Source of the DNA: G963665005 sp963665005
Lineage (GTDB): Bacteria; Bacillota; Clostridia; Christensenellales; SZUA-584
Direction: 5' to 3'
Assembly (NCBI GenBank): GCA_963665005.2
Contig: CAXXTQ010000002.1
Coordinates: forward strand, 50,245 to 114,244
Length of the DNA: 64,000 nt
Part shown: piece by piece, positions 42,588-50,862 of the stretch
How positions within the stretch are numbered: the first letter of the stretch is position 1
Layout: each line of letters begins with the position of its first letter
The notes under the pieces: generated by a model
The model's database searches: none
What the model saw: the letters and a program-made list of their open reading frames with translations, nothing else
What the model was told of the DNA's origin: nothing
Position numbers and translations under genes: made by a program

Positions 42588-43340
42588 TTACTCTATCTGG
42601 TTTTTCAGCGTTTGCAGGCCGTCTATTTTTATCTCTATGATATCGCCTTTTTGCATAGGGCCTATGCCCTCTGGCGTGCCTGTCGCTATAATATCGCCCG
42701 GCACAAGCGTCATGCATCGGCTTATAAAGCTTATTATCTGCTCCACATTAAAAAGCATATCGTCGGTGTTTCCGTCCTGCTTTATCTCGCCGTTTAAAAC
42801 GCTTGTTACTCTTCTGCCTTTCGGGTCGTAATCCGTATCAATACACGGGCCGACAGGACAAAAAGTATCATAAGATTTTGCCCGCGTCCACTGCCCGTCC
42901 GCTTTCTGCAAATCTCTTGCCGTAACATCGTTCAAAGCGGTATATCCAAAGATATAATCGTCCGCCTGCTCTGCCGATATATTTTTGCACTTTTTCTTTA
43001 TAACTGCCGCAAGCTCTGCTTCATAATCTACTCTCGATGAATCGGCAGGATAATTAATGCTGCTTTGGTGAGCTATTACCGAAGTCGGCGGTTTTATAAA
43101 CAATATCGGATTCCCGACAAGTTTTTCTTTTAGCTCTCCTGCGTGTTTCGCATAATTTAAGCCGACCGCCACTACTTTTGTAGGCTCGCAAGGCGCTAGT
43201 ATTTCAACCTCGCTTAGTTTATATTCTTGTTTTGTATATATAATTTTGTCGTACGGCATGCCTTGCAGTCTCAATGCAGCTTCGCCGCGAAGCTCTGCAT
43301 AAAAAGCTTGTCCGTCTTTTTTCGCCCTTATAATCTTCAT
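42588..43340 (-). CDS. Fumarylacetoacetate hydrolase family protein
   Basis: 250 residues. FAH C-terminal domain with KVVAVGLNYAKHA, the metal-binding EAELAAVIKK (after DSSRVDYE) and GYTALNDVTARDLQ, KSYDTFCPVGPCI and GDIIATGTPEGIGPM. Members hydrolyse acylpyruvates, decarboxylate oxaloacetate or isomerise catechol products; the sequence does not tell which. It lies directly upstream of yerC in the same direction (18 bp), so it may share the promoter. RBS AAGGAG. Confidence 0.92.
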   Translation of the reverse strand: MKIIRAKKDGQAFYAELRGEAALRLQGMPYDKIIYTKQEYKLSEVEILAPCEPTKVVAVGLNYAKHAGELKEKLVGNPILFIKPPTSVIAHQSSINYPADSSRVDYEAELAAVIKKKCKNISAEQADDYIFGYTALNDVTARDLQKADGQWTRAKSYDTFCPVGPCIDTDYDPKGRRVTSVLNGEIKQDGNTDDMLFNVEQIISFISRCMTLVPGDIIATGTPEGIGPMQKGDIIEIKIDGLQTLKNQIE

Positions 43341-43420
43341 GAATAAACTCCTTTACGTAAAAAATAAATGTCCGTTTAGCCTCTCTATATTTTACCACAC
43401 TAACACGTGAATACAAAGTG

Positions 43421-44023
43421 TTATTCTTGCTCTTTTTGCAGCCGCGCTATAGATACTTCATACGCCGTGCGCGATATTTTTTCTCCGTTTGCCAGCACCT
43501 TTTCATACTGCCTCGACTGCACTCTGCCAAAGACGCTTATCTTATCGCCCACCTCAAAACCTGCGGCATATCTTGAGTTTCTTCCCCATACAATACAAGG
43601 TATATAGTCCGATTTATTGTACGCGCGGTTCACTGCGATAAGCATATCTGTTATTTCCCTGCCGAAAGGTGTTATCCTGTATACAGGAGGTTTGCATAAA
43701 TACCCCGTAAGCTCTATCTCGTTTCGAGAATCTGCTTCTTCTTCTATATCCCTAGCAAATATCGTCAGATAAAGCCTAACCTTTCCGTCAACCATTTTAT
43801 TATAAGACCGAAGCTGTCCCTTAACTCCTATATCCGCCCCATCGCAGAGCGGATGCTGCGAAAGCAGCCGCTCGGATATCGTCACGGGCAAAACATCTTT
43901 TTTTTCACTCAGCCTTCCGCATTCCAAAAAAAATGTATAGAACGCTTCTCCGTAAATTCTATGTGACAACTCGAGCCGGCAAAGCTTTCCTGCGACGTTT
44001 ACATTGTTTGTCGATTCATTCAT
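43421..44023 (-). CDS. Tandem OB-fold single-stranded DNA-binding protein
   Basis: 200 residues. Residues 1-95 form one OB-like unit (VNVAGKLCRLELSHRIYG, YLTIFARDIEEEA). Residues 100-198 form a second that is a clear SSB domain (EIELTGYLCKPPVYRITPFG, YIPCIVWGRNSRYAAGFEVG, ISVFGRVQSRQY). The acidic C-terminal tip that normally recruits partner proteins is absent; the protein ends ARLQKEQE. So this is probably an accessory SSB and not the replication SSB. RBS GAGG. 80 bp upstream of the FAH gene on the same strand. Confidence 0.82.
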   Translation of the reverse strand: MNESTNNVNVAGKLCRLELSHRIYGEAFYTFFLECGRLSEKKDVLPVTISERLLSQHPLCDGADIGVKGQLRSYNKMVDGKVRLYLTIFARDIEEEADSRNEIELTGYLCKPPVYRITPFGREITDMLIAVNRAYNKSDYIPCIVWGRNSRYAAGFEVGDKISVFGRVQSRQYEKVLANGEKISRTAYEVSIARLQKEQE

Positions 44024-44047
44024 ATTTCATCCTCAAAATTATCGCTG

Positions 44048-44821
44048 TTAATCTTCAAAATACCTTTGTGTTCCTTTAGAGTCTACGATACAGTCGCCGT
44101 CGAGCAGCAAGTCTGAAACCGTGACAATCTTATACCCCTGTTCGCGCAGCCCAAGTATTATTCCCGACAAAGCTTCGGGCGTCGCGGGCATATTATTCTG
44201 GAACATTATGATATCTCCGGGCTGCACTTCGCCCAGCACTCCGTCGACAATTTTATCGGCGGCATACCCCTTCCAGTCTTTTGAATCAAGGCTCCACTTT
44301 AACGGAACGTACCCTTCGCTCTCCAGCGCCATTATGCACTCTGAGTCAAACGCGCCAAACGGCAGGCGTACGAGCCTGGTATCATAGCCCGTCTTTTCAA
44401 ATATCAAATCTGCCGCTCCGCTTGCGTCATAAATTACCTCTTCCGCCGAGAGATCGGGGTATCTCGTATGGTTCATCGAATGACTCGCTATCTCGTGCCC
44501 GCCCCGTAAAATGCTGTCGAGCTTTTCGGGGTATTCGTTTGCCCAAAGCCCCATTACAAAAAACGTCGCTCTCGTTCCCTCATCTTTCAGAACGTCTAAT
44601 ATTTGCTCTGTATAATCCTCGTCGCCAAATGCAGTATCAAACGAAAGCGCCACCGCCTTTTCGTCTGTCGCGACATTGCAGATGGGCATCGATTCGGCCT
44701 GGTTTGCAACGGGAGTCGCGCCCGAAAGCGCCATCTGTGTATACACTATCGCGCCGACAACGAGCAGTACGAAAACCGCCGCCCGTATGATAGTGCCTTT
44801 TTTTACTACTAATATGCGCAT
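44048..44821 (-). CDS. PdaB-like polysaccharide deacetylase
   Basis: About 257 residues from the ATG at 44821. A longer frame from 44974 adds a poor hydrophobic leader over hairpin DNA and is rejected. One N-terminal membrane helix (AAVFVLLVVGAIVYTQMAL), then a NodB domain with motif 1 ALSFDTAFGDED, motif 2 HEIASHSMNHTRYPD (metal His pair) and motif 3 RLPFGAFDSE. DTAFGDE in place of TFDDG, and FFVMGLWANEYPE, resemble Bacillus PdaB, needed for late spore stages. It would act on wall glycans outside the membrane. Lies between the SSB gene and the fetAB genes, with long spacers. Confidence 0.85.
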   Translation of the reverse strand: MRILVVKKGTIIRAAVFVLLVVGAIVYTQMALSGATPVANQAESMPICNVATDEKAVALSFDTAFGDEDYTEQILDVLKDEGTRATFFVMGLWANEYPEKLDSILRGGHEIASHSMNHTRYPDLSAEEVIYDASGAADLIFEKTGYDTRLVRLPFGAFDSECIMALESEGYVPLKWSLDSKDWKGYAADKIVDGVLGEVQPGDIIMFQNNMPATPEALSGIILGLREQGYKIVTVSDLLLDGDCIVDSKGTQRYFED

Positions 44822-44937
44822 ATTAACACCGCCTAAATAAACATATGATATAATAAATAGTATTTTGAAAAGGATATAAATATGCGTGGTTGAAATAAAT
44901 ACAACATGACAAAAAAGGACTTTGACGAGGACTCTAA

Positions 44938-44996
44938 GCTTCTTTTCTTTAAGAAAAGAAGCAAAAGATAGCAAATGCCCTTATAAAGGCATTTGC
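44938..44996. other. Two consecutive hairpins in the pdaB-like/fetB spacer
   Basis: GCTTCTTTTC / GAAAAGAAGC (44938-44962) and GCAAATGCC / GGCATTTGC (44971-44996). They lie about 100 bp downstream of the fetB stop on the minus strand and may terminate fetAB, but neither has a strong T run. The rest of 44822-45096 holds no gene. Confidence 0.4.
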
Positions 44997-45096
44997 CGGT
45001 AAGTTTCATAATGAATAAATCACGAAGGCAAAACGTCTGCTTTTGTTTAAAGAATCTATTTTTAGATTAACTATTAGCAATTCAATAATGAATAGA

Positions 45097-45873
45097 TTAT
45101 TTTATCGACAAAATATCGTACTCGTCAAAAGCTTTTTTAGAAGAAAGCCAAAGCGCGAGCATGACAGAAAAATATCTTGCGGCGAGTACCGCGAGCATTA
45201 TGGCGATTTGATATTTTATTGCGACTATTGGCGCCGTGCCCCCCAGTATCTGTCCCGTCATCATACCGGGCAGCGTTACCAGCCCCATCGTTTCAAGCGA
45301 AGCGATAGCCGGGTTAAGCGTAGATACAACAGCTCTTTTATAATATTCTCTTAGAGTTTCAGACCGGCTGCAGCTAAACGACAGCATTTGAAAATATCTT
45401 TTTTCGTCGTCTTTGATACCAGTATAAAACAGATTTAAGCTTATCACTATGCCCCGCAGGCTGTTGCCGAGAAGCATACCCTGTATGGCAATCATATAAC
45501 GCGCATCAAAAACGTTCGGCAAATCAAGCAGCAGCTTATTAAAAAACAGCATAACTATAAAATTCGGAACTATAAACGCGCACAATACAGGCACAAAATA
45601 TTTTGTGATTTTTATACTGCATGAACGTATTGCCGAAAAAGACGCTACTACCATCATAACGGCAATGTACAAGAGATTTAAAAATGTATTGTTTTGCGTG
45701 AAAATATACTGCAGAAACAGCCCGACTATAACAAGCTGGACTGCCATACGCCCGACCGCTAAAATGAGTTTTTTGTTTATGCCGAGGCGCAGCCATATAT
45801 TTATGATAATTACCGGCGCCAGCAAAGCGATAAAAAATAAAAACGCTAACGGGTTTATATCTGCAGTACTCAT
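45097..45873 (-). CDS. fetB: FetB/YbbM-type ABC permease (UPF0014)
   Basis: 258 residues, about seven membrane helices. Family features are the opening NPLAFLFFIALLAPVII, a long central loop with MLLGNSLRGIVISLN, SRSETLREYYKRAVVSTLNP and the conserved GLVTLPGMMTGQILGG. E. coli FetAB exports iron under oxidative stress; related proteins move other metals. Pairs with the ATPase gene 34 bp upstream. The ribosome site is weak. Confidence 0.9.
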   Translation of the reverse strand: MSTADINPLAFLFFIALLAPVIIINIWLRLGINKKLILAVGRMAVQLVIVGLFLQYIFTQNNTFLNLLYIAVMMVVASFSAIRSCSIKITKYFVPVLCAFIVPNFIVMLFFNKLLLDLPNVFDARYMIAIQGMLLGNSLRGIVISLNLFYTGIKDDEKRYFQMLSFSCSRSETLREYYKRAVVSTLNPAIASLETMGLVTLPGMMTGQILGGTAPIVAIKYQIAIMLAVLAARYFSVMLALWLSSKKAFDEYDILSIK

Positions 45874-45907
45874 AACTTTTTCCCATTCCGCATATCAATT
45901 TGCCTTT

Positions 45908-46522
45908 TCACCACGACACCTCTCTTACCTTATCGTACTGTTTCCACTGCGGGTCGTGCGAAATAACTATGGCCGTCTTACTAGAATTTACTATATAGTC
46001 CATAATGTATTTTCTTCTCTTTGCGTCTAGCCCGGATGTAATTTCGTCAAGCAGCCATATATCTCTGTCGAGCATAATGCATATGATAAACGCCAAACGC
46101 TGGCGTTCGCCTCCCGACAAACTGTATACTTCTTTTTGAAGCGCTTGACCGGAAAGACCGAACTGCGAAAAAAGTTTTTTTATACGCTCTTCGCCAAAAT
46201 CGCAGTCTCTGTTTTTTTTATACGAACCAATCTCGGTTAAAATGTCTTTTATCAAACCGTTCTGCAAACTTGTTTCCTGTCCGATATAGCATATGCGCTG
46301 CCTGATCTCGTGTACAGTGCTTTTGCCAAGCTCTTTCCCCTCTATTTTTATTTTTCCGCCGTCCGGTTTTAAAAATCCCATAAGCATATTTATAAGGCAG
46401 GTCTTGCCGTACCCGGACGGAGCGCTGAGGTAAACTTTTTCTTTTTCCCCGACGGTTAAGCAAAAGTCTTTGAATATAATCTTGTCATCAAACGTTAGAT
46501 TTATGTTTTCCAGCTCAATCAT
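45908..46522 (-). CDS. fetA: FetA/YbbL-type ABC ATPase
   Basis: 204 residues, one complete ATPase: Walker A APSGYGKTCLI, Q loop YIGQETSLQNG, signature YSLSGGERQRLAFI, Walker B IWLLDEITSGLD with the catalytic Glu, and the H loop VISHDPQW. It powers FetB. In contrast to the ATPase at 1492-2901, all catalytic motifs are intact. RBS AAAGGAG. No metal-responsive operator is evident upstream. Confidence 0.9.
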   Translation of the reverse strand: MIELENINLTFDDKIIFKDFCLTVGEKEKVYLSAPSGYGKTCLINMLMGFLKPDGGKIKIEGKELGKSTVHEIRQRICYIGQETSLQNGLIKDILTEIGSYKKNRDCDFGEERIKKLFSQFGLSGQALQKEVYSLSGGERQRLAFIICIMLDRDIWLLDEITSGLDAKRRKYIMDYIVNSSKTAIVISHDPQWKQYDKVREVSW

Positions 46523-46582
46523 TTAAACGCTCCTTTTATGCCTTTAAATTAAATTATAACTCATCAATAAACAAAATAATAT

Positions 46583-46614
46583 AAAAAAAGCTGCTAACCT
46601 GAGTCAGCAGCTTT
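46583..46614 (-). terminator. pnp terminator
   Basis: AAAGCTGCT (46587-46595) pairs with AGCAGCTTT (46606-46614), followed on the minus strand by a run of T (46589-46583). It separates pnp from fetA. Confidence 0.85.
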
Positions 46615-46632
46615 GGTAATTCTAATTTGTAT

Positions 46633-48744
46633 CTATTTGCCTTCCGGTTTTTTCTTATCGTCCGGCAAAAGCCCTTTTCTTGTAAGGTTAACTCTGCCCT
46701 GCCTGTCTATCTCCTGCACGCGCACAAGAATCTCGTCGCCTATATTGACAACGTCTTCTACCTTGTTTACATGCTCATTAGCAAGCTTAGAGATATGTAC
46801 TAAACCGTCTTTGCCCGGAGCAAGTTCAACAAAAGCCCCGAAGTTCATTATACGCACGACTTTTCCGAGATAAACGGCGCCTACTTCGATATCTTTTACG
46901 ATAGCGTCGATTGCCGCTCTTGCTTTATCGGCAGCGTCCTTATCGGGAGAAGTAATAAATACTCTTCCATCATCCTCAAGGTCAATTTTAACGCCAGTGT
47001 CCGCGATTATCTTGTTTATGACTTTTCCGCCCGAGCCTATGACTTCTCTTATCTTCTCGGGGTCTATCATAAACTGGGATATTCTCGGTGCGTATTTTGA
47101 AAGATCTTCGCGGGGAGAATCGAGCACTTCGTTCATTTTTCCGAGTATAAACATTCTGCCGTCGTTAGCCTGTGCAAGCGCTCTTGTAAGAACTTCTTCA
47201 TCGATTCCTTTTATCTTCATATCCATTTGAATCGCGGTAATGCCTTTTTTCGTGCCCGCGACTTTAAAGTCCATGTCTCCAAGGAAATCTTCCAGCCCCT
47301 GAATATCTGTAAGTATGGCTATGTTACCGTTTTCCTCGTCTTTTATCAACCCCATTGCAACACCGGCAACAGGTGCGGTAATCGGAACGCCCGCGTCCAT
47401 CAATGACAGCGAGCTTGCGCATATGCTTGCCTGAGATGTAGAACCATTAGAGCTTATGCACTCTGATACCGTTCTTATAGCATACGGAAATTCTTCTTCG
47501 CTCGGAAGCATTGGAAGCAGCGCTCTTTCTCCAAGCGCGCCGTGTCCTATCTCGCGTCTGCTTGTTCCTCTTAGCATCTTAGCTTCGCCTGTAGAATAAG
47601 GCGGCATATTATAATGATGCATATACCTTTTGAAGTCTTGCTCCGTAAGGCCGTCTATTCTCTGCCCGTCGCCGATAGCGCCAAGCGTTGTAATCGTCAT
47701 TGCCTGTGTTTCGCCTCTTGTAAACACCGCGCTGCCGTGTGTTCTTGCCAGCACGCCTGTTTCACACCATATCGGTCTTATGTCGGTATGGCTTCTTCCG
47801 TCGGGACGCATGCCCTTGTTTATTATCTTGTCTCTTACGATTTCTTTTTTTATCGAATATAGTATATCGCCTATATCTTTTTCGTTGTCAGGATACTCTT
47901 CTGCGAAATGCGCCATGATATCTTCATTCGCTTCTTTTAAACGTTCGTCTCTGACATTTCTCTCGGTAGTGTCAAGGCTATACTCATATTTAGGTGTCGC
48001 ATATTCTCTTACCTTTGCCTCAAGCTCAGCGTCTATCTGCGGTGCAATAAACTCAGCCTTCTCTTTGCCGACTTCTTTCACGATAGTCTCTATAAATGAG
48101 ACTATTTTCTTTATCTCTTCGTGAGCTAATAATATAGCGTCGAGCATCTCTTTTTCAGTAACTTCGTCCGCGCCCGCTTCAACCATCATAACAGCGTCTT
48201 TTGTGCCCGAAACTACCAAATCTAAAATGCTTTTTTCGCATTGTTCCGAATCCGGATTGATTATATACTCTCCATCAACCATACCTACGGCAACAGAAGC
48301 CGTCGGCCCCGCGAAAGGTATATCCGATATTGACAGAGCTATGGAAGAACCGATCATTCCGTATATGAGGGGCGGAATCTGCGTATCTACACTAAGCACT
48401 GTACATATTACCTGTACATCGTTGCGATATCCTTTTGGAAATAAAGGTCTTAGCGGCCTGTCAGTAAGCCTGCATGAAAGCACTGCTTTTTCCGAAGGCC
48501 TTCCTTCTCTCTTAATAAAGCCGCCCGGTATTTTTCCCACCGCATACATCTTCTCTTCATACTCTACACTCAGAGGAAAAAAATCTATTCCCTCTCTTGG
48601 CTTGCTCGAAGCTGTCGCCGTAACCAGCACAGCCGTGTCTCCGCACCTTAGCAAACAAGAGCCTCCTGCCTGCTGTGCATATTTTCCTGTTTCTACCGTC
48701 AAAGTTTTTCCGGCAATTTCCGTCTCAAAAATTCTGTGTTCCAT
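46633..48744 (-). CDS. pnp: Polyribonucleotide nucleotidyltransferase
   Basis: PNPase degrades RNA from the 3' end using phosphate and can add tails. 703 residues, normal length. First RNase PH core (IFETEIAGKTLTVETGKYAQ, split IFETEIAGKT and LTVETGKYAQ; RPLRPLFPKGY), helical linker, second active core (HGSAVFTRGETQAM; SLMDAGVPITAPVAG with catalytic Asp; GDMDFKVAGT), a KH domain (GSGGKVINKIIADTGVKIDL) and S1 domain (VYLGKVVRIMNFGAFVEL). The gene follows rpsO, as in most bacteria. RBS in a purine-rich GGAAGGAAGG stretch. Confidence 0.97.
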   Translation of the reverse strand: MEHRIFETEIAGKTLTVETGKYAQQAGGSCLLRCGDTAVLVTATASSKPREGIDFFPLSVEYEEKMYAVGKIPGGFIKREGRPSEKAVLSCRLTDRPLRPLFPKGYRNDVQVICTVLSVDTQIPPLIYGMIGSSIALSISDIPFAGPTASVAVGMVDGEYIINPDSEQCEKSILDLVVSGTKDAVMMVEAGADEVTEKEMLDAILLAHEEIKKIVSFIETIVKEVGKEKAEFIAPQIDAELEAKVREYATPKYEYSLDTTERNVRDERLKEANEDIMAHFAEEYPDNEKDIGDILYSIKKEIVRDKIINKGMRPDGRSHTDIRPIWCETGVLARTHGSAVFTRGETQAMTITTLGAIGDGQRIDGLTEQDFKRYMHHYNMPPYSTGEAKMLRGTSRREIGHGALGERALLPMLPSEEEFPYAIRTVSECISSNGSTSQASICASSLSLMDAGVPITAPVAGVAMGLIKDEENGNIAILTDIQGLEDFLGDMDFKVAGTKKGITAIQMDMKIKGIDEEVLTRALAQANDGRMFILGKMNEVLDSPREDLSKYAPRISQFMIDPEKIREVIGSGGKVINKIIADTGVKIDLEDDGRVFITSPDKDAADKARAAIDAIVKDIEVGAVYLGKVVRIMNFGAFVELAPGKDGLVHISKLANEHVNKVEDVVNIGDEILVRVQEIDRQGRVNLTRKGLLPDDKKKPEGK

Positions 48745-48840
48745 TCTTTTTTTCCTTTCCTTCCTTCCTTACCAAAGTATACACACCTGCCATCTAAAGA
48801 TTCTGCGAACACGCAATAAATCATAGATTGTGCACACCCA

Positions 48841-48886
48841 ATGCAAAAATTTGCATTTACAATAATAGAGCGGTTGCCCGCTCTAT
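48841..48886 (-). promoter_or_regulatory. Two hairpins in the rpsO-pnp spacer
   Basis: ATAGAGCGG / CCGCTCTAT with a 4-base loop (48865-48886) and ATGCAAA AA TTTGCAT (48841-48856). The first has no T run, so it looks more like an RNA-processing or stability element than a full terminator. In E. coli the pnp leader hairpin is an RNase III site used for PNPase autoregulation; a similar role here is inference. Confidence 0.45.
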
Positions 48887-48895
48887 CAAAAATCG

Positions 48896-49159
48896 CTATT
48901 TTCTTAAGTTCAAGCTCTTAATTACTTCCCTATACCTCTCGATATCCTTTTTCTTAAGGTAATTGAGCAAACCTCTTCTTTTACCTACCATCTTTAAAAG
49001 GCCTCTTCTGCTGTGATGATCTTTCTTATGAATCTTTAGATGCTCCGTCAGATGGTTAATTCTCTCTGTTAAAAGCGCAACCTGCACCTCCGGAGAACCT
49101 GTGTCCCCTTCGTTTTGGGCAAATTGCGAAATTATACCCGCTTTCTTTTCTTTATCCAT
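48896..49159 (-). CDS. rpsO: 30S ribosomal protein S15
   Basis: 87 residues starting MDKEKKAGIISQF at 49159, preceded by AGGAGG at 5-6 bases; a longer frame from 49219 is rejected. Conserved S15 segments: GDTGSPEVQVALLTERINHL, split GDTGSPEVQV and ALLTERINHL, then LKIHKKDHHSRRGLLKMVGK, and the end RYREVIKSLNLRK. It binds 16S rRNA and helps assemble the central platform. Its leader in many bacteria binds S15; I cannot show that here. Confidence 0.97.
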   Translation of the reverse strand: MDKEKKAGIISQFAQNEGDTGSPEVQVALLTERINHLTEHLKIHKKDHHSRRGLLKMVGKRRGLLNYLKKKDIERYREVIKSLNLRK

Positions 49160-49411
49160 TGTTTCCTCCTGATTTTTTATTATCCCCGTAAACAGTGAAA
49201 AGCGTTGGAGAGTCGCCAATCATTGTAGACGGTTCGAAATTTTCAAAAATCATAATAACACACACGGCTGTGTTTGTAAACACCCGCGCCTTAAATAGTG
49301 CTTATTGACTAGCCGTATCGGCCTTTCATGCTTATTATTGTACTTTTGGTTTGCTCATTATGCAAATATTAAATAATTTATTTTAATTGCAGATAATTAG
49401 CGACAGTTTAC
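49160..49411. other. Intergenic region between rpsO and rnfC
   Basis: It contains the rpsO leader (minus strand), with a small inverted repeat around 49261-49290 (ACACACGGCTGTGTTTG region), and AT-rich DNA leading to the rnf promoter. I see no gene. Confidence 0.4.
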
Positions 49412-49439
49412 TTGAATTCCGATACCGTTATGTTATAAT
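49412..49439 (+). promoter_or_regulatory. Likely promoter of the rnf operon
   Basis: TTGAAT (49412-49417), a 16 bp spacer and TATAAT (49434-49439), 58 bp before the rnfC ATG. Confidence 0.6.
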
Positions 49440-49497
49440 ATTTGACTGGGTGTAAAAATCAAAGCTGTTTTATTATCATATTCTTTAAGGAGAAAAT

Positions 49498-50835
49498 ATG
49501 GCGAGCAAACTAACATTTAAAGGCGGAGTTCATCCGTTAAAAAATATTCATCACGGAAAATATTTTACAGAAGAACGAGAAATACAAAAGTGCAGCGTGC
49601 CAAAAGAATTAGTAATACCTTTATCGCAGCACATTGGCGCTCCGTGCAAGCCAGTTGTCAGCGTGGGCGATAAAGTTGATATGGGGCAGATGATAGCAGA
49701 GGCGGGCGGGTTTGTCAGCGCGCCGTGCTTCTCTAGCGTATCGGGTACGGTAAAAGAAATCGGCCCGAGGCCTCATATATCGGGCAAGGATGTTGAGTCT
49801 ATTGTAATAGAGAACGATTTTGAGGACAGGCTTTGCCCCGATATTAAAAGCAAAGGTTCTCTTGAAAGCCTCTCTCCCAAAGATATTGTAAAAATCATAT
49901 CGGACGCCGGCATAGTCGGCATGGGGGGCGCGGCTTTCCCGACACACGTCAAGCTTTCGCCGCCGCCCGATAAGAAAATAGATACTATCATTATAAACGG
50001 CGCGGAATGCGAGCCATATTTAACGGCCGACCACAGAATAATGCTGGAGCACGCGGACGAAGTCGTAAGAGGGCTAAAAGCTGTAATGAAAGTTCTCGAT
50101 GTCAGCAAAGCGTATGTAGCTATAGAAGACAACAAGCGCAACGCCATTGATTTAGTAGACCAGGCCGCGAAAAACGAAAATATCGATGTTGTCACGTTAA
50201 AAGTTAAATATCCGCAGGGCGCCGAGAAACAGCTAATATATGCGCTTACAAAAAGGCAGGTTCCTTCGGGAAAGCTTCCCATGGACGTAGGCGCTTTGGT
50301 GGTAAATGCGGGCACGGCTTACCAGATCTGCCTGGCTATAGAGCTGGGAATGCCGCTTTACGAGCGTGTAGTTACGGTCACGGGAAGCGTGAACACGCCT
50401 TCTAACCTGCTTGTTCGAATCGGAACACCGCTTTCATTTGTTATATCCGAAGTCGGAGGTTTCTCGGGTGATATACATAAAGTAGTCGCGGGCGGCCCCA
50501 TGATGGGTATAACTCAATACGATCTTAGCGCCCCCGTTATAAAAGGAACATCGGGCATACTTGCCCTCAATAAAAAAATGTCGCGGCCCATTGAAGAAAC
50601 GCCGTGCATACGCTGCGGAAAATGCGTAAACGCCTGCCCCATAGGGCTGCTGCCGTTTATGATAAGCGCGAATGCGGCAAACGGCAGATTTGACGAGGCG
50701 GATAAGCTGAACGCGCGCGATTGCATAGAATGCGGGTGCTGTTCTTATATCTGCCCTGCGAACAGGCATCTCGTACAGAGAATACGGCTTGCTAAATCAG
50801 AGATAGCAATACTGTGTAAAAAAGAAATCAATTAA
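49498..50835 (+). CDS. rnfC: RnfC, NADH-binding subunit of the Rnf complex
   Basis: 445 residues, clostridial length. N-terminal biotinyl-like/barrel region (HGKYFTEEREIQKCSVPKEL, split HGKYFTEERE and IQKCSVPKEL), FMN/NAD-binding GIVGMGGAAFPTHVKLSPP and IINGAECEPYLTADH, a SLBB region, then two 4Fe-4S clusters: CIRCGKCVNACPIGLLP and CIECGCCSYICPANRHLV. It passes electrons between NAD and the membrane subunits. First gene of rnfCDGEAB, with RBS AAGGAG. Confidence 0.96.
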   Translation: MASKLTFKGGVHPLKNIHHGKYFTEEREIQKCSVPKELVIPLSQHIGAPCKPVVSVGDKVDMGQMIAEAGGFVSAPCFSSVSGTVKEIGPRPHISGKDVESIVIENDFEDRLCPDIKSKGSLESLSPKDIVKIISDAGIVGMGGAAFPTHVKLSPPPDKKIDTIIINGAECEPYLTADHRIMLEHADEVVRGLKAVMKVLDVSKAYVAIEDNKRNAIDLVDQAAKNENIDVVTLKVKYPQGAEKQLIYALTKRQVPSGKLPMDVGALVVNAGTAYQICLAIELGMPLYERVVTVTGSVNTPSNLLVRIGTPLSFVISEVGGFSGDIHKVVAGGPMMGITQYDLSAPVIKGTSGILALNKKMSRPIEETPCIRCGKCVNACPIGLLPFMISANAANGRFDEADKLNARDCIECGCCSYICPANRHLVQRIRLAKSEIAILCKKEIN

Positions 50836-50862
50836 TTTTTAATATAATTTTTGGAGGTATAT

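Noticed and set aside
44822..44974. N-terminal extension of the PdaB-like protein
   Set aside because: It would translate through the hairpins at 44938 and add an implausible leader; the downstream ATG starts right before a normal membrane anchor.
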